Positions 13,990-25,900 of a stretch of DNA of 64,000 bases are shown here, one piece after another (the stretch's first letter is position 1; each line of letters begins with the position of its first letter). The notes under the pieces were generated by a model. The model searched no databases. It saw only the letters and a list, made by a program, of their open reading frames with translations, and was not told where the DNA came from. Source of the DNA: Protonemura montana (taxonomy: Eukaryota; Arthropoda; Insecta; Plecoptera; Nemouridae); contig OX387602.1 of NCBI GenBank assembly GCA_947568835.1, forward strand, positions 12,637,021 through 12,701,020, read 5' to 3'. The position numbers were made by a program, and so were the translations under genes.

Positions 13990-15840
13990 CACGACCAGCT
14001 CACAAATCAACCAGCCACAAGACTAAACGCTACAGTTTATAATTAAAGAACCATGCGTTATGTGCAATACCTGGAATTTAAAAGTAACTTTTTTTTTCTG
14101 ACAATCTATTTAGTTCCAACATATTTTTGGGGAAATTCTTTCTCGCCGTTAGGGTAAAATAAACATGGTGATTTCGTGCATGACCCGTCCGGAATTTCTT
14201 CGTGTATACGATTCACACGTGACCTTAAACGGTTTCTCGCTTTTACAAGGAGTCCGCTCGATGGAGCAAGAAATCCCGTCTCCGATCGATCACATGTTGG
14301 CCGTCGCATGTAGAGTGCACCGCTGGCGCATCGCTTGTGCATCGAGAGTGCATCGAGAGTGCAAGCTGCGAACAGGGAATTAAGGAAAGTGATGTTTCTA
14401 GTGCAGACGACCGGTTCGAGGCGATGAGTGATTGTCAGACGTGACGTCCGAGAAGACTTGCTCCATCACTGGTCGATCCTGGAGATATCGTGAAGATATA
14501 ATTTCATAAAACGGTATCGTTTAATGGACATGGAATCAATTAACGTCTGTTTTCTTGCACTTGTGTGTGAGTACTTGCAATTGATAACATTTTTATAATC
14601 TTTTGGGACTTCATCTCGAGACTTCTTGTGGCTATGAACTGAAAAAGTGTTATGTGATGTGCTATCTTATTAATATCTTACCTGCGTTACACGTACAGCA
14701 TTTCGCTGCAAAAAATCGCATACCTAACGTTTTTAATAATTAACAAATGGCAACATTTATCTTTAATTGAAATCAAGATTCCACGTAGGTATAACTATGC
14801 ATTTCTTCGTCTTGCCTTGGCACCTGATCTTCAACATCAGTTGGACTGAAAATCACAGAGAGCAAACCACAACTAAAAGAATCCAACGCAGAGTAATACA
14901 AATAACAAATCAAGAGAGCAAATAATATTATGATATTTTGAAAATTCCACGCTTGGTTAATCGGAATGACTGTTCAAAATGTAACAATGATAAGTACTGT
15001 GCATATCAATAACACATGGATAATGTTGTATGCAGTGGGCCTGCTCCAGCCAACGCCTCGTACAATGTACTAGTTGTTGGTCGGTCTTCTTCGGTTGCTT
15101 CAACGGACGGATGAGTCCGAGGAATATGTTCAGAACGTGTGATTGTGTGCAGACGTGAGGACCGCTGCACAAGCACAATCTCCCTTGATGAGCCGACTGA
15201 AGACCAATGGGCAATAGTTAGCCACGGTCCATTCACCAACCCCCAAGAACCGCCATCTCATCGAGCAACAGCCAACCAAGACGGTTAATTTTTGTTGTCC
15301 ACTCAGTTAAAAATTAAAACTAACTCAAACCAAGACCATAACTGAAGTATACACTCGCCTGAAGACACTGGTGCATATTTAACTGTCAATAGACAATCTC
15401 CTGACCACGTATTCTTTGATTTCCAATACGTGAATAGGTACTTTCTTTTATGCGGGTGCTAGAAGATTGTTTGATACGAAATTGATTGTTGAGAATTACT
15501 GTGCTGACCTTTGTACAAAAAAAAGGCATATATATATAGGTTTCTCCCTTCCGAATATATGTATTTTTTTAAATTACTATTAATCCATGCACTGCGAAGT
15601 TCGTGACAACGCAAAGTTTGACTCGGAGGTACTTTCACATGTGTGTACCTACAATTTAACGCGCTGAATGCAGGGGATCAAGAAAAACCACGTACAATCA
15701 GTAAAAGTTGCACTTTCAACGAACAGCGATAATTCTATAAGTGTGTGCACCTTAGTCGATACCTGATGCCAAGTGTGCTAATGCGTGCTGCTCCGTGATC
15801 TTTCAAGTTCCAATGGCTCACCTCGGCTTGGCGATATCTT
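13990..15840. other. Intergenic DNA with mixed GC patches
   Basis: GC-richer islands occur near 14,160-14,470 and 15,020-15,250, with short frames on both strands and no recognisable motif. A small direct repeat (gtgcatcgaga twice) lies near 14,337-14,362. These patches could be regulatory or untranslated exons, but splice or promoter signals are not decisive. Confidence 0.4.
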
Positions 15841-15861
15841 CAATTCTGCACTCTGCGTTGA

Positions 15862-15922
15862 TGCTTGGTTCTTTGCTTGGTGCTCTGGTGCTTGGTGCTC
15901 TCTTGCTTGGTGCTCTCTTGCA
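15862..15922 (+). repeat. 15-bp tandem repeat, about four units
   Basis: Roughly four imperfect tandem copies of tgcttggtgctctct, most regular in the last three units. Read on the minus strand it would encode a repeated ESTK/STKQ-like peptide inside a 75-codon frame, which I treat as a by-product of the repeat. Confidence 0.8.
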
Positions 15923-15924
15923 AG

Positions 15925-17028
15925 TTAGCACCGGATGCAAAGTACTTGGATTGCTTTGTGATTAGGCCTTTTGTCACGGCCAATTGCTCGAGTGATCGCT
16001 GATAATGGACGAAAACCAACAAGGCATAACATCGCAACACTTTTATAACTACCTGTACTGATTCCACAAAGTACCAACAAACCTAACGCCATGATCAAAT
16101 TTACATCAATTTACATGCATACATCATACATTGTGTTGTAAAAATGAGTTAGCAGAATGAAATTTTTGTAGTTTTACATTCTGTATGCTGTGTGTGTGTA
16201 AAGAAAATATGCAAAGCTATAGCAACTCAGTCGAGCGTGTAAATGTTGGACCTAAAATATTTTGGACTCTTATAATTCAGCGTGGCTATGAAAATTGAAG
16301 CTTGATTTAAAATCTTCTGTGATTCAGTTGCAAGTTGTTTTGTTGTTGTGGTCGTTTCCAAATCGCCACCACAATTAGGCTACGTACTCAATCCCTAATA
16401 GCAGAAAACACAAAAGTCAATAAGCATCAAAATTTAAAGTCATTCTCCATTCATTGCCACACCTAAATCTATGAACAGAAAATCTGCAAATTTAATAAAA
16501 AAATGCAAATTTCAATTACAAAGTATGACTCAATAGTTTTATAACGACTTTAGATGCACATTTTAATACACACTAGAGGGCTTGCAATTTTTCCTAGACG
16601 AAGCGTTAACACTTAAACATTTTTACATATACTTGACACAATACCTCTTAACGTTCATGTCATTGTTAACAGATTTACGTATGCAAGCTAGTGTGAGAGT
16701 CATCTTTCAAACAAATCGAACAGACTTCTTGCTAAAACCACCCACATCAAGCATGCATCACTTTCATTCGTGCATGTTACATGTACAGGAACAATGACAT
16801 TGCTATGCACTGCAATGTCCGATGCATACTAATCTATTGCCGCACGCAGACTTCAAAAGCGTGGGCACTTTTTATATACGTTCCATTTGATATCTATCTT
16901 CTCCCACTAAATGCCATTTGCATGCGACGACAACGTATTAATCAATATGCCAATATGCATATTACATGTGGATTTTTCTCGAGAATTTCGTCATATGGCA
17001 ACTTCAAGTGAATAGCTAACGATTCTCT
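15925..17028. other. Intergenic DNA, no gene seen
   Basis: AT-rich with only short motif-free frames. A brief gt run lies near 16,188-16,199. Confidence 0.45.
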
Positions 17029-17355
17029 TAGTGAGAATACATACTTTTTTCCGACAGAGGCGCTACCGGTCGTTTTGGGGTGACATACTGGCCAGTGTCA
17101 TTTAAAAAAAAACATTAAAAATCACCTCCGCTGATGTCGGCCATTTTTCTTTTGCTATAAACCTTTTGTCGTCTCAAGATGCTTTGTTTTTCGAGCTATT
17201 ATCAGAATTTTTCTATCAATTAGAACAATGTTGGGAAGTATTTTGAAGAAATAATAGTATATTGAAGTTGAAATCACAACTTCAATGTAATTCATGAATT
17301 GGTAGCAATTCTAGGTGGAGGTCGTTGTGCTGGTAACTTCTCTCGCGGGCTAGAT
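17029..17355 (+). repeat. Interspersed repeat family A, copy 2
   Basis: Same-strand relative of 49-350. It keeps the tccgacagaggcgctaccgg block followed by cgttttggggtgacat, the tttgtttttcgagctatta block, and the ggtagcaatt and cgcgggcta blocks at its right end. Divergence and several indels indicate an old copy. It lacks any sizeable frame. Confidence 0.8.
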
Positions 17356-17359
17356 TGTA

Positions 17360-19080
17360 AAGGGTTTTGATATTAAAATGTGTGGCTATGTAAATGAAGG
17401 AACCACAAGCTCTTGCTGACTGCGGAATGTAACGACTGACGTGTCCCTAACGTGCAGTTCTGTGAGAGTTTGTAGACCACCCATACCAATCATCAATCAC
17501 GGCAAATAAACCCAGAAGGTTGTGGAATAAACGTCGGGTGCATTCTATGCGATCAAATCAAGCTTGTTATTATTTTAGCAATATTATATGAACACTGTGT
17601 AATTGCTCTAAGATAACGGCATATAACTAACTGACAGTTCGGGACACGCGGAGTAGTATTATTGCGTGACGATACATTGCATACACTTACACATGATCTG
17701 CTTTGCTGTAGCCTTGCGGAGACCTAAAGATAGTTATTTTAAACGTTCAAATCGGGTTTACCGTGTGAACGTACTTAGGTTTATTCTTAGCTTACATATT
17801 TTTTATGAAATACCTTTCAAAAGGCGATAATCAACAAGATATTGATGGCGTGTAATTACACAAAGTTGAATAAAAAAACTACGATTAGTTTAAATAAAAA
17901 GTTATTACATACAGGTTAACGTACTTACAGTTTAACAATAACATTCCGCATATTGTAATTTTGCTTAAATTTAAATTTAGTCAATTATAAATACTTTTTA
18001 ACGAAAATTAAATTAGATGCTTATGCCCGTCGTTTGGTCGCACGAACTCACCGGTACAGTTATGAACGCGAACGTGAACCTCCCTCTAGTATCGCAATCG
18101 TGTGAGATCGGCTAATTTTCATACATTGTTCCTTTTAACATCTTTCGAAACGTGTGTGTAGCGAAGTAGTAGGAACCACCTTGCAGGTTCACTTTACTTT
18201 CGCTTCCCTAGTTAGTTAGTTGCTCGATTGTTCGGTGTGTGCCTTGGTCATGGGCCGTGTGGGCTTTATCTCATGTATTCTGACACGTTTCGGTGTTCAT
18301 CTCTTCATCTCATCATGCCGTATTGTGGTTTCGTGGACCATCAAATTAAACGCTTAGAGTCGGCAAAGATCATCTTGGTTCGTATGTCTTGCTATTTGCT
18401 TTTTAAACCAGAATTCAAAGTAGGATGTGTAGCCAGCCACGGTACGTTGCGGTGACTGGTGGTATAATTGTTGCAAAGGGCATAGTTATTCCAGACATAT
18501 ATTTCGCTCAAAAGCCACAGATCTGTGTGCCGCTAAACGATTCAATCGAGCCGTTTATTGCTGGAACTATCCTATAAATATTAAATAGTAACTAATACCT
18601 TTATCCGATATCAATCTGGTAAAACGATCAAAGGTGCCGAAGGATGGCACATCTCACCTGAGGCTGCACTCCAACGATTCTTCATGCCGCATCAACAAGT
18701 TTATAGTAAACCTATCGTGATTGATGACTTCCATAGGGCAATTGTTTATCGGTGGATTAGCTTACAAAGTCACGATTTGGCGCCTGGGATTTCAGTTTCA
18801 AACGATCTGTTTCAAACCAGGATGAGACAAACTACACCAGTGCAAATAAACCCAGTCGTTTTTATTTATGAATGCATTTTTGGTGTTTTGTTAGACCAAA
18901 AGTGCCTAAGTAATCGAGGAACTGCAAGCCAAATCACGATACTCATTGGTCCATTGCGACGAGTTCACTCCATGGTCTGCAACTATCGATGCAGTCGTGA
19001 ACATATCACGTCTGCACTCAACCAAAACATTGCATATGATTATTTCGAAGCTCGTTGTCCACGGCACTTTTCCAAGAGAT
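17360..19080. other. Intergenic DNA, no recognised gene
   Basis: The largest frame is 141 codons (18,684-19,109, +). It has no recognisable domain and ordinary AT-rich composition, and I see no convincing splice sites that would extend it, so I do not call it. Confidence 0.4.
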
Positions 19081-20310
19081 CATTGACGAAAGGAAGCGGG
19101 TGGTCGTGACAACGTCAAGGATCTATCTGCCGGCGAAAGAAGAGGAATTCCGCTGACTGACCGAAGACGTCGCACGGCATTGGCGTCTTCTTCGGCGGAC
19201 GCTCTCTGCAGTCTCGAACAAGAAGACGACGATGAAGAAGAAGAGACTTGCCGTTGCCTCGTGACTAGATGTCAATGCACGATTTCTTATGACGATCTTA
19301 TCGCTTGCTCCACGGACAAATTACAACCATCGGCTATCATCACATGTCCAGCTCGCGTACACCATGAGTCGAAAAGGAGAGTGAGAACGGCGAGTGTTGC
19401 AACGAATGTTGCAAATGACAATGATCGGCTCGTATAATAATGCTTTGAATGCGTGAAACTGGCATCTCGCTGGCTGTGGCTCGGTGGGTTGATGAAGACA
19501 CAGTTAAAGACGAAGACAAAGCATGTGCTCCTCTGGAGGTCCGTACTGCCCGCGCGGAAATGTACCATCTTCATTAAAATGTGAGCGAATCACGCATCGA
19601 GCCACCTCCAGAGACGCACGACGTACAAACGACGGCAATTTGTGTCATTATATGTTTGGATTTTCATATTTCTGAAGACGCTTCAATTTTGTAACGGTCG
19701 AACCAAGAGATCACTATAGGAACTACAATAAAATTTACGTAATTGCTCGCGTTTTTTTTTTATTATTATACATTGTTTCAGTCAAATGACCACACTGATT
19801 TAAATTTTTGAAAATCGTTCATGAATAATTATCATTTAAATTGGTTCGTGTTCGATAATCAATGAGAATCTCCGCAACTAAGTATACCAAAGATATCGTC
19901 TGGGATAAGATATTGACTTGGGATGAGAATAACCTTGATTGGTTTCCCATTAATCAGATCAAAGACCCCATGGCAGAACCTTACGGGTCATAGGCGAAAG
20001 TCAGCATGGCGTCGTGACCGGCCAATAATGGGACATGTACACGGACGAGCCATGCCCTGTACAGTGTTCTAGCCAGCGAAGATGCTGGGTTGAGAAACCG
20101 ATGAGATGAGATCTGTGTGGATCGCCGGGGCAGAGATCTCCGTCACGATTGCACTTGCCTGGCGACTATAGCAACTGCACGGCAAGGATACACAGAGCAA
20201 GGGCATAATGCTCCAATACTGGATGCATTGGTGGCCGGTCGTGATGACCTCTACGTCGGAAGATCATCGAGCAGCGCGACAAGAAATGCCCATTGTTGTT
20301 ATTGATCTTG
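19081..20310. other. GC-richer patch, function unknown
   Basis: Composition rises well above the surrounding DNA. On the plus strand 19,087-19,437 stays open for about 117 codons with an acidic run (EQEDDDEEEE) but has no ATG start and no known domain. A second GC-rich block spans about 19,970-20,300. Either could be an untranslated first exon or promoter region upstream of the class C receptor. Confidence 0.35.
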
Positions 20311-22698
20311 AAAAGTATATGGGATTAAATTGAAATTACACGACGATGCTTTTTGCACGGTTATTTTCACGAGACAGAATCGAATTCTAAGTGGAAAAAA
20401 TTTGTTTGTGCTATTTTCTTTTTTGGAAATGGCTAGTGCAGTTGGCGAGTCGGTGTCGTTGCATTATAACACGAACTGTGCCTCGTTACGGTGATGTAAA
20501 AATGCATGCAGTGTTCATATGGTACTTGACGTACCGGTCTGCGCTTTAATGGGAGTTGTTCTGGTTCAATATTCTGGAGATTTCAATGCACTACTCGGCA
20601 GGCGCGCGCTCTTTCTACATCACTTCAGCGGCATCTGTTGCTAAGTCTTTGACGTCATTTTGACACGCAAATAAAATAAACTATTGCGAAAAATCTGATC
20701 AAGACAAATGATCGAGTTGAACTAATTGTAAATCGAACGTGTAATGATTTAATCGAAGTCTGCGTATGCGGAAATCAATCAAAGATATCTGTCAGATGTA
20801 ACACATATCATACCATTGAGTTGGCAGTTCAAAGCTGCAGGTCGTTTGTAAGAATTGGCATGTCAGTCGGTGGGCGTTATGCTTCGGGTTCTGCGACATG
20901 TATACTTGTAGAGATCGTATCGACGACAATGCCCCTTGCAAACGTCGATGGCTCTTGGTTGGTGGATGGCTGGCTGGATTATTATAGGCGCGCACCACAC
21001 AGCTGTGCAAATGTAACCACAATTCTTATTCCTACATCTCTGTACCACTCGATTGAGATAATATTTTCGCAATATGCTGGAGTTTTTACGTACTCGATAG
21101 AATTGCAATCGAATGTTAAAGAGAGATGACTGTCGCGCTAGGAGAGATAAAATGCTGGTAGCCACTGCAATACCACATTGATAAGAATCGCATGGAAATT
21201 GTATATTGGCTTCATTGGTGTAAGAAAATAAATCAATAATACGAGAGCAAAGTTAGCTGAACAAGTTGGTTTGTTTGTTTCTCAATGATAAGGAATCTCT
21301 ATCTGAACTAAATAAGGTATTCGCATGTTTTTATCATTGGTTTCAATCGTAAAAATGCATACTGGCCAGGCTATTTATGTGTGTGTGGTGTTGATGGGGA
21401 GTTTTTCAGCTGTCTGAATAATTATGATCAAGTACTTGTGAGGATCCTCATTGATCTCGTTTGAACAAAATGCAAGCTTTGTTTTTTCTCTCCCAAACGT
21501 GAGAATTGGTGCTCGGGAAATGTACCGTGAGGAATAATTAATTTACAACAAAAGCTAGCTCGCAAATTAATATTAGGCAAGATTTCAAACTATACGAGAG
21601 TGCTTCTCACGTGTAGAAGACGCGATGCATTCAAATGTGGTATGGTACACTATTCATTGCAACCGAACGAAACTGCAACGCTTGCAATTAGTTCTCTATA
21701 AGACAATGAGATCTTGAAGACTTTCTCTGAATTGATGTTTTCACATCATGGAGTTAAAACATGTCGTTTAGCTCTGAGTAATTCTTCGTAATTTTGTACA
21801 TGGCGTTGACTTTCATGTAAAAAGTTACGGAAAATGTAAAAAAAAAATCTTGTCGCTCATGGTATATTTAGCCCACGTGCACTTCGCCTATACTTCCCAT
21901 GAAGGTGATTGAGAAAGAAAGTGATGCTCATTCCTATGAAATGTAAGAAATCGGAGTACAGTGGACAAGAATTACTCATTAGCATGCACGCTACATACAA
22001 TTCTATGCCACAAGAAGGACGTCTAGGCCAGGGCACGCAGAGAACGGTGTCTGTATGTGCCCATCCATGGCATGGGTGACTCGATCTAACTGATTATGTT
22101 GTAACCTCAGACGTTGGGGGTGTGCCGGTCGGTCTGCATGGCAGCAGTCTGGTCGGCATGACAGTCTGCCTCTCCGCTAATACTTTAAGTGCATCGCAAG
22201 ATTCGCCGAGATACGATCTCGACAAAATACCTCCATTGTTAATTTTATAGCACCCTACCTCTATTCGAGATTGAACAGAGTGATGAGCAAATATGTACTA
22301 CTACCATACTGCATACGAGCCACCATAAATTATCGACTATTTTCAATTCGTTGGGCTAGACTTATTCAAAATTTATAATTATTATTCAATAAATAGTGTT
22401 TTGAATAACTTATTGCTATTGTGATTTAAAGCATGCATACAATTTACTAAACATTGTTAGCGTAATAACTCATCGCATTACTTACGCAACTCTTGTTACC
22501 ACGACGCAAGCTTTGATTTGTTAGTCATTTTGACAAAGTAGCCCACATTCTTCAGAATAATTCCCTTGCGTTTTATGCGTCTGCTGTAACGTGTCACAGA
22601 GACGCATGAATCTTACCGCCTAACCACGCACTGAAGCGCACACGTGTTTGAATAAGAGATAGTACCAGCTATTCATGGCCTGTTGTTTTTCCCCTGCA
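20311..22698. other. Upstream region of the class C receptor
   Basis: No coding feature is supportable. The last bases end in a good splice acceptor (tttttcccctgcag, ending at 22,699), so an upstream untranslated exon probably lies in this region or further left. I could not identify its donor with confidence. Confidence 0.4.
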
Positions 22699-22704
22699 GG
22701 TGAG

Positions 22705-22955
22705 ATGTCTTCGGCGCCCATCGGATGAGTTGCTGCTCTGCAACCAGTGCTGAAGACGCCGTCTTCTCGCGCTCTCATGGAGCTGCTCAAGCTCGGCTGG
22801 CAACTGGCCTTCCTCCTGTCTGCCGTCGGAGTCCTGGCGGTCGAATCGGCGCGTCCCGCAAACTCCACCAGGGAACCTCCGAAACGGCTGCTCCTGCCCG
22901 GCAAGCGACTAATACGCACGCTTGGACAACAACCGAGGACCCAACAACGTCTTGA
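22705..22955 (+). promoter_or_regulatory. Two upstream ORFs in the receptor leader
   Basis: Two ATGs precede the receptor start at 22,777. The first opens a seven-codon frame (22,705-22,728). Its stop overlaps the second ATG in an ATGA arrangement at 22,725-22,728. The second frame runs 76 codons out of phase through the true start to 22,955. If the leader is transcribed from the acceptor at 22,699 or upstream, both would reduce initiation at the receptor ATG. This is read from sequence; any regulatory role is inferred. Confidence 0.45.
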
Positions 22956-25900
22956 GCTGAGCACAGAGTTCTTCCTAGTGCCCGAACGAAGTGTGCCGAC
23001 GCCGACAGTGAAAGCTGGAGTCGTGTTGGTAACCAGAGGACCGTGCCCTCCCGGTTCCCGAGGAGATTTCCCAGGATGTGAACCTAAACCAAGTCACGTG
23101 TCTCCCGGCCGAAATTGGACTAGTGTACATAACAAACACCGAATGGGATTGCTGCGAAAAGAGCCATGGGTGATTCCGTTGCTGGTGTTCTCAGCGTTGA
23201 CCATGTTCTTAATCGCGGGCTTCGAAGTGTTTGTGTTGTGTAAGGCGGTACGGACGACACCGAGCCGGCGGCACTTGTTCTTGGGACAGATGCTGCTGCT
23301 GGGTCTGTTTCTTTGCGCGGCGCTCGGCGCGACGCTCGCCGCAACGCCGACGCCCGTCACGTGCGCCACAGTGCGTCTGGGCACGGGTGTCGCTTACGCC
23401 ATAGTGTTCGCCGCATTGTTAGTCAAGTGCGTGTTCTTGATCAGCCTCAACGGAGGCGTTTATCTCCCTGCACCCTACCAAGGGCTGCTCCTCCTCTTCG
23501 CCGTTCTCATTCAAATCGCCGTCGGCACGCAGTGGCTTGTAAACGCCCCTCCCAAAGTAACAATGCTGCACGTGGAGAACGCCGTGGTATCGCACCACCA
23601 TCGCTTGGTAGTCACTGCAGAAGATCTCCTGGAGGATATGGTCACGTCTCTCCCCCTCTGTAACACGCCGTATCAAGACGTCCTGTTCTCGCTCATGTAT
23701 GTCATGTGTCTCATCGTGTTCGTAGCCATCTTGGCTATCAAATCACGTGGTATTCGCGACAACTACAGAGAGGCGACGTTTATCGGACTGTCCGTTGGCT
23801 GCACCATCCCAATCTGGCTCGTGTGGGTCCTTTGTGGGCTGGTCGTGCCAGACAGGCATCGCGACGCCTGTCTGGCCTACGGCCTCGTGACGACTTCGTC
23901 GGTCGTCTTCCTCGTCATGTTCATGCCTAAAGGGCGACAGCTGGCCGCTATGGGCAAGGAAGGTGTCTACATAGAAGATAGGGAAGATAGATTTAGCTCA
24001 CTCAGTCGAGCGGGATCGGGGTACTCACCTTCCTTCTTCCACTTCAAGCCAAACAAGTATGGAATGGTGCCGGGAGGGGGAGGACCGCCGATTACCATCA
24101 GCGCTGCTCAACACAAACACCAACAATCTACAGTCACTACATTGGCAGGTACGTAAGCACATGAACTAACGAGCTGGCAAGTTCACTGCCAATACTATAG
24201 AGTATCAATTAAAATAGGGTACGAAACCAATTATTTATTTTATAGCACCCATCATTGGTGAAGGCACATGGTGTGTATATATGGGCAGTAAAAGGTTCTG
24301 CTAACGATGTATATTATAAAAGCAGGGTGCACGAGTTCAATCTTTCTTATACCGGGTCGTAGACTCTGGTCATCTGAAAATATGCGAGCAATTACTCAAC
24401 TCCGAGCAATGCAGACTGCAGCCGGGTGAACAGTATCTGTTTTATATGCTAATTGTAGGCTGGTTTATTGTAAGTGCGTTCAAGATAACTACCCGCAGAA
24501 AGTGAAACAAAACTTCGGTTGGAAAACCTGCTAGGCAAAGATCGTAGAGCAAAGTGATTGGCTGTTTAATTAAAGAGGCTCGGTGGCAGAAGCCAGTAAA
24601 TGCAGATGTCGATTTTCGCCTCGCTTACACCAGCCCAATGACTGTCCCTCAGTATTGCTCTTCGGCATGAATGAAATTTCACTCTTGATTTTAGTGACGG
24701 GATTTAAAAATAATTTTGAAATCTGCAGATTTAATTCCTACGATTTTTCTAAATGGTAAAAAATGTCAAAGCTCGAAAAACAAAACATCTTGGCACGACA
24801 AAATCTTTAGAACTAAACGAAAATGGCAGAAAGCAGAGGAGCTTTATTCGTATCGTTTTAAAAAAAAATGGCAATTGGCCCGCATGTCACCCCAAAACAA
24901 CTGGTGGCTCCTCTGCCGGAGAAGTATGTTCTTTAGCTAAAAGGAGTAAAGAATTGAGAATTCAAGACCCTAATAGGGTGCTTGTCTGGACCTACCGAAC
25001 GATTTTCCACGAACGAAGATTGCTCATTCGCAAGTCGCAATCCAATGCCAATACTTCACGGAATCACCGCGATTTTTTGCTGCTTCTTTGAAGATCCTGA
25101 GCAAGTTGCACTGTGAACAGCCGTTGCTGACGCATATTCATCGCTAACCGCAGGTATTCTAGTCCTACCGAGTGACTGCAATAAGAATTTCTTGCTATAA
25201 AACTGGTAATTCCACTCAGCTCGATAATGACACGGTTTCGGAGACGAAGGAATCCACGATCGGTTTTTTATTAGACTATTACAAAATTATTAAGTAAATC
25301 ACTGTGCATCATTTCAATGATTGCTGTCAATACGGACTCTAACTTTACTTTTCGTCGTATAAAAAGTGAAATTAATCAGAGAGTGCCATTTTATTATTTT
25401 TTACTTGCGAGGTTTCCAATCATCAGTAATAAATGCCGTGTTATGCACATAGTATAAAACTTGGGCGAAGCGAACTTGATTACGTTTTAATGATGATTGT
25501 CCTCAGCGAACACAAGGGCTCTGTTTAGCGATCACTTTCGATCACTTGAAAATAATTAATGAAACACATTAAATGAAAGCCATACCACGCGATGCGGCTT
25601 TGACACTGATAACGTAAAAACCATAATTAAACCCGCAATTACCTTTGTTCGATTAATGTTTTCCATCAAATTTTATTTCATTTTACCTTGACTCAAATGA
25701 GTTTCCCTCAGAAAGGTGATGGACAAATGTCAAAAAATGTATTTGGCATAAATTGTATTCATATCTAGACCGTTTGCATCATATCCGCATCATATCGACA
25801 CTTATTAACCAATCATGTATTTAAATGTATGCCAAATTGACAAATTTAGTTATGGTAAACATAAACAAGCAGATGCATAACAAACGAGATGCAGTTGAGT

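Noticed and set aside
18684..19109. 141-codon plus-strand frame
   Set aside because: No domain, AT-rich codon use like the surrounding noncoding DNA, and no supporting splice or promoter signals.
19087..19437. 117-codon open stretch with an acidic run
   Set aside because: No ATG start and no known motif; treated as a GC-rich patch.
22725..22955. 76-codon frame overlapping the class C receptor as a separate protein gene
   Set aside because: It overlaps the receptor's signal peptide out of phase; better seen as a uORF.
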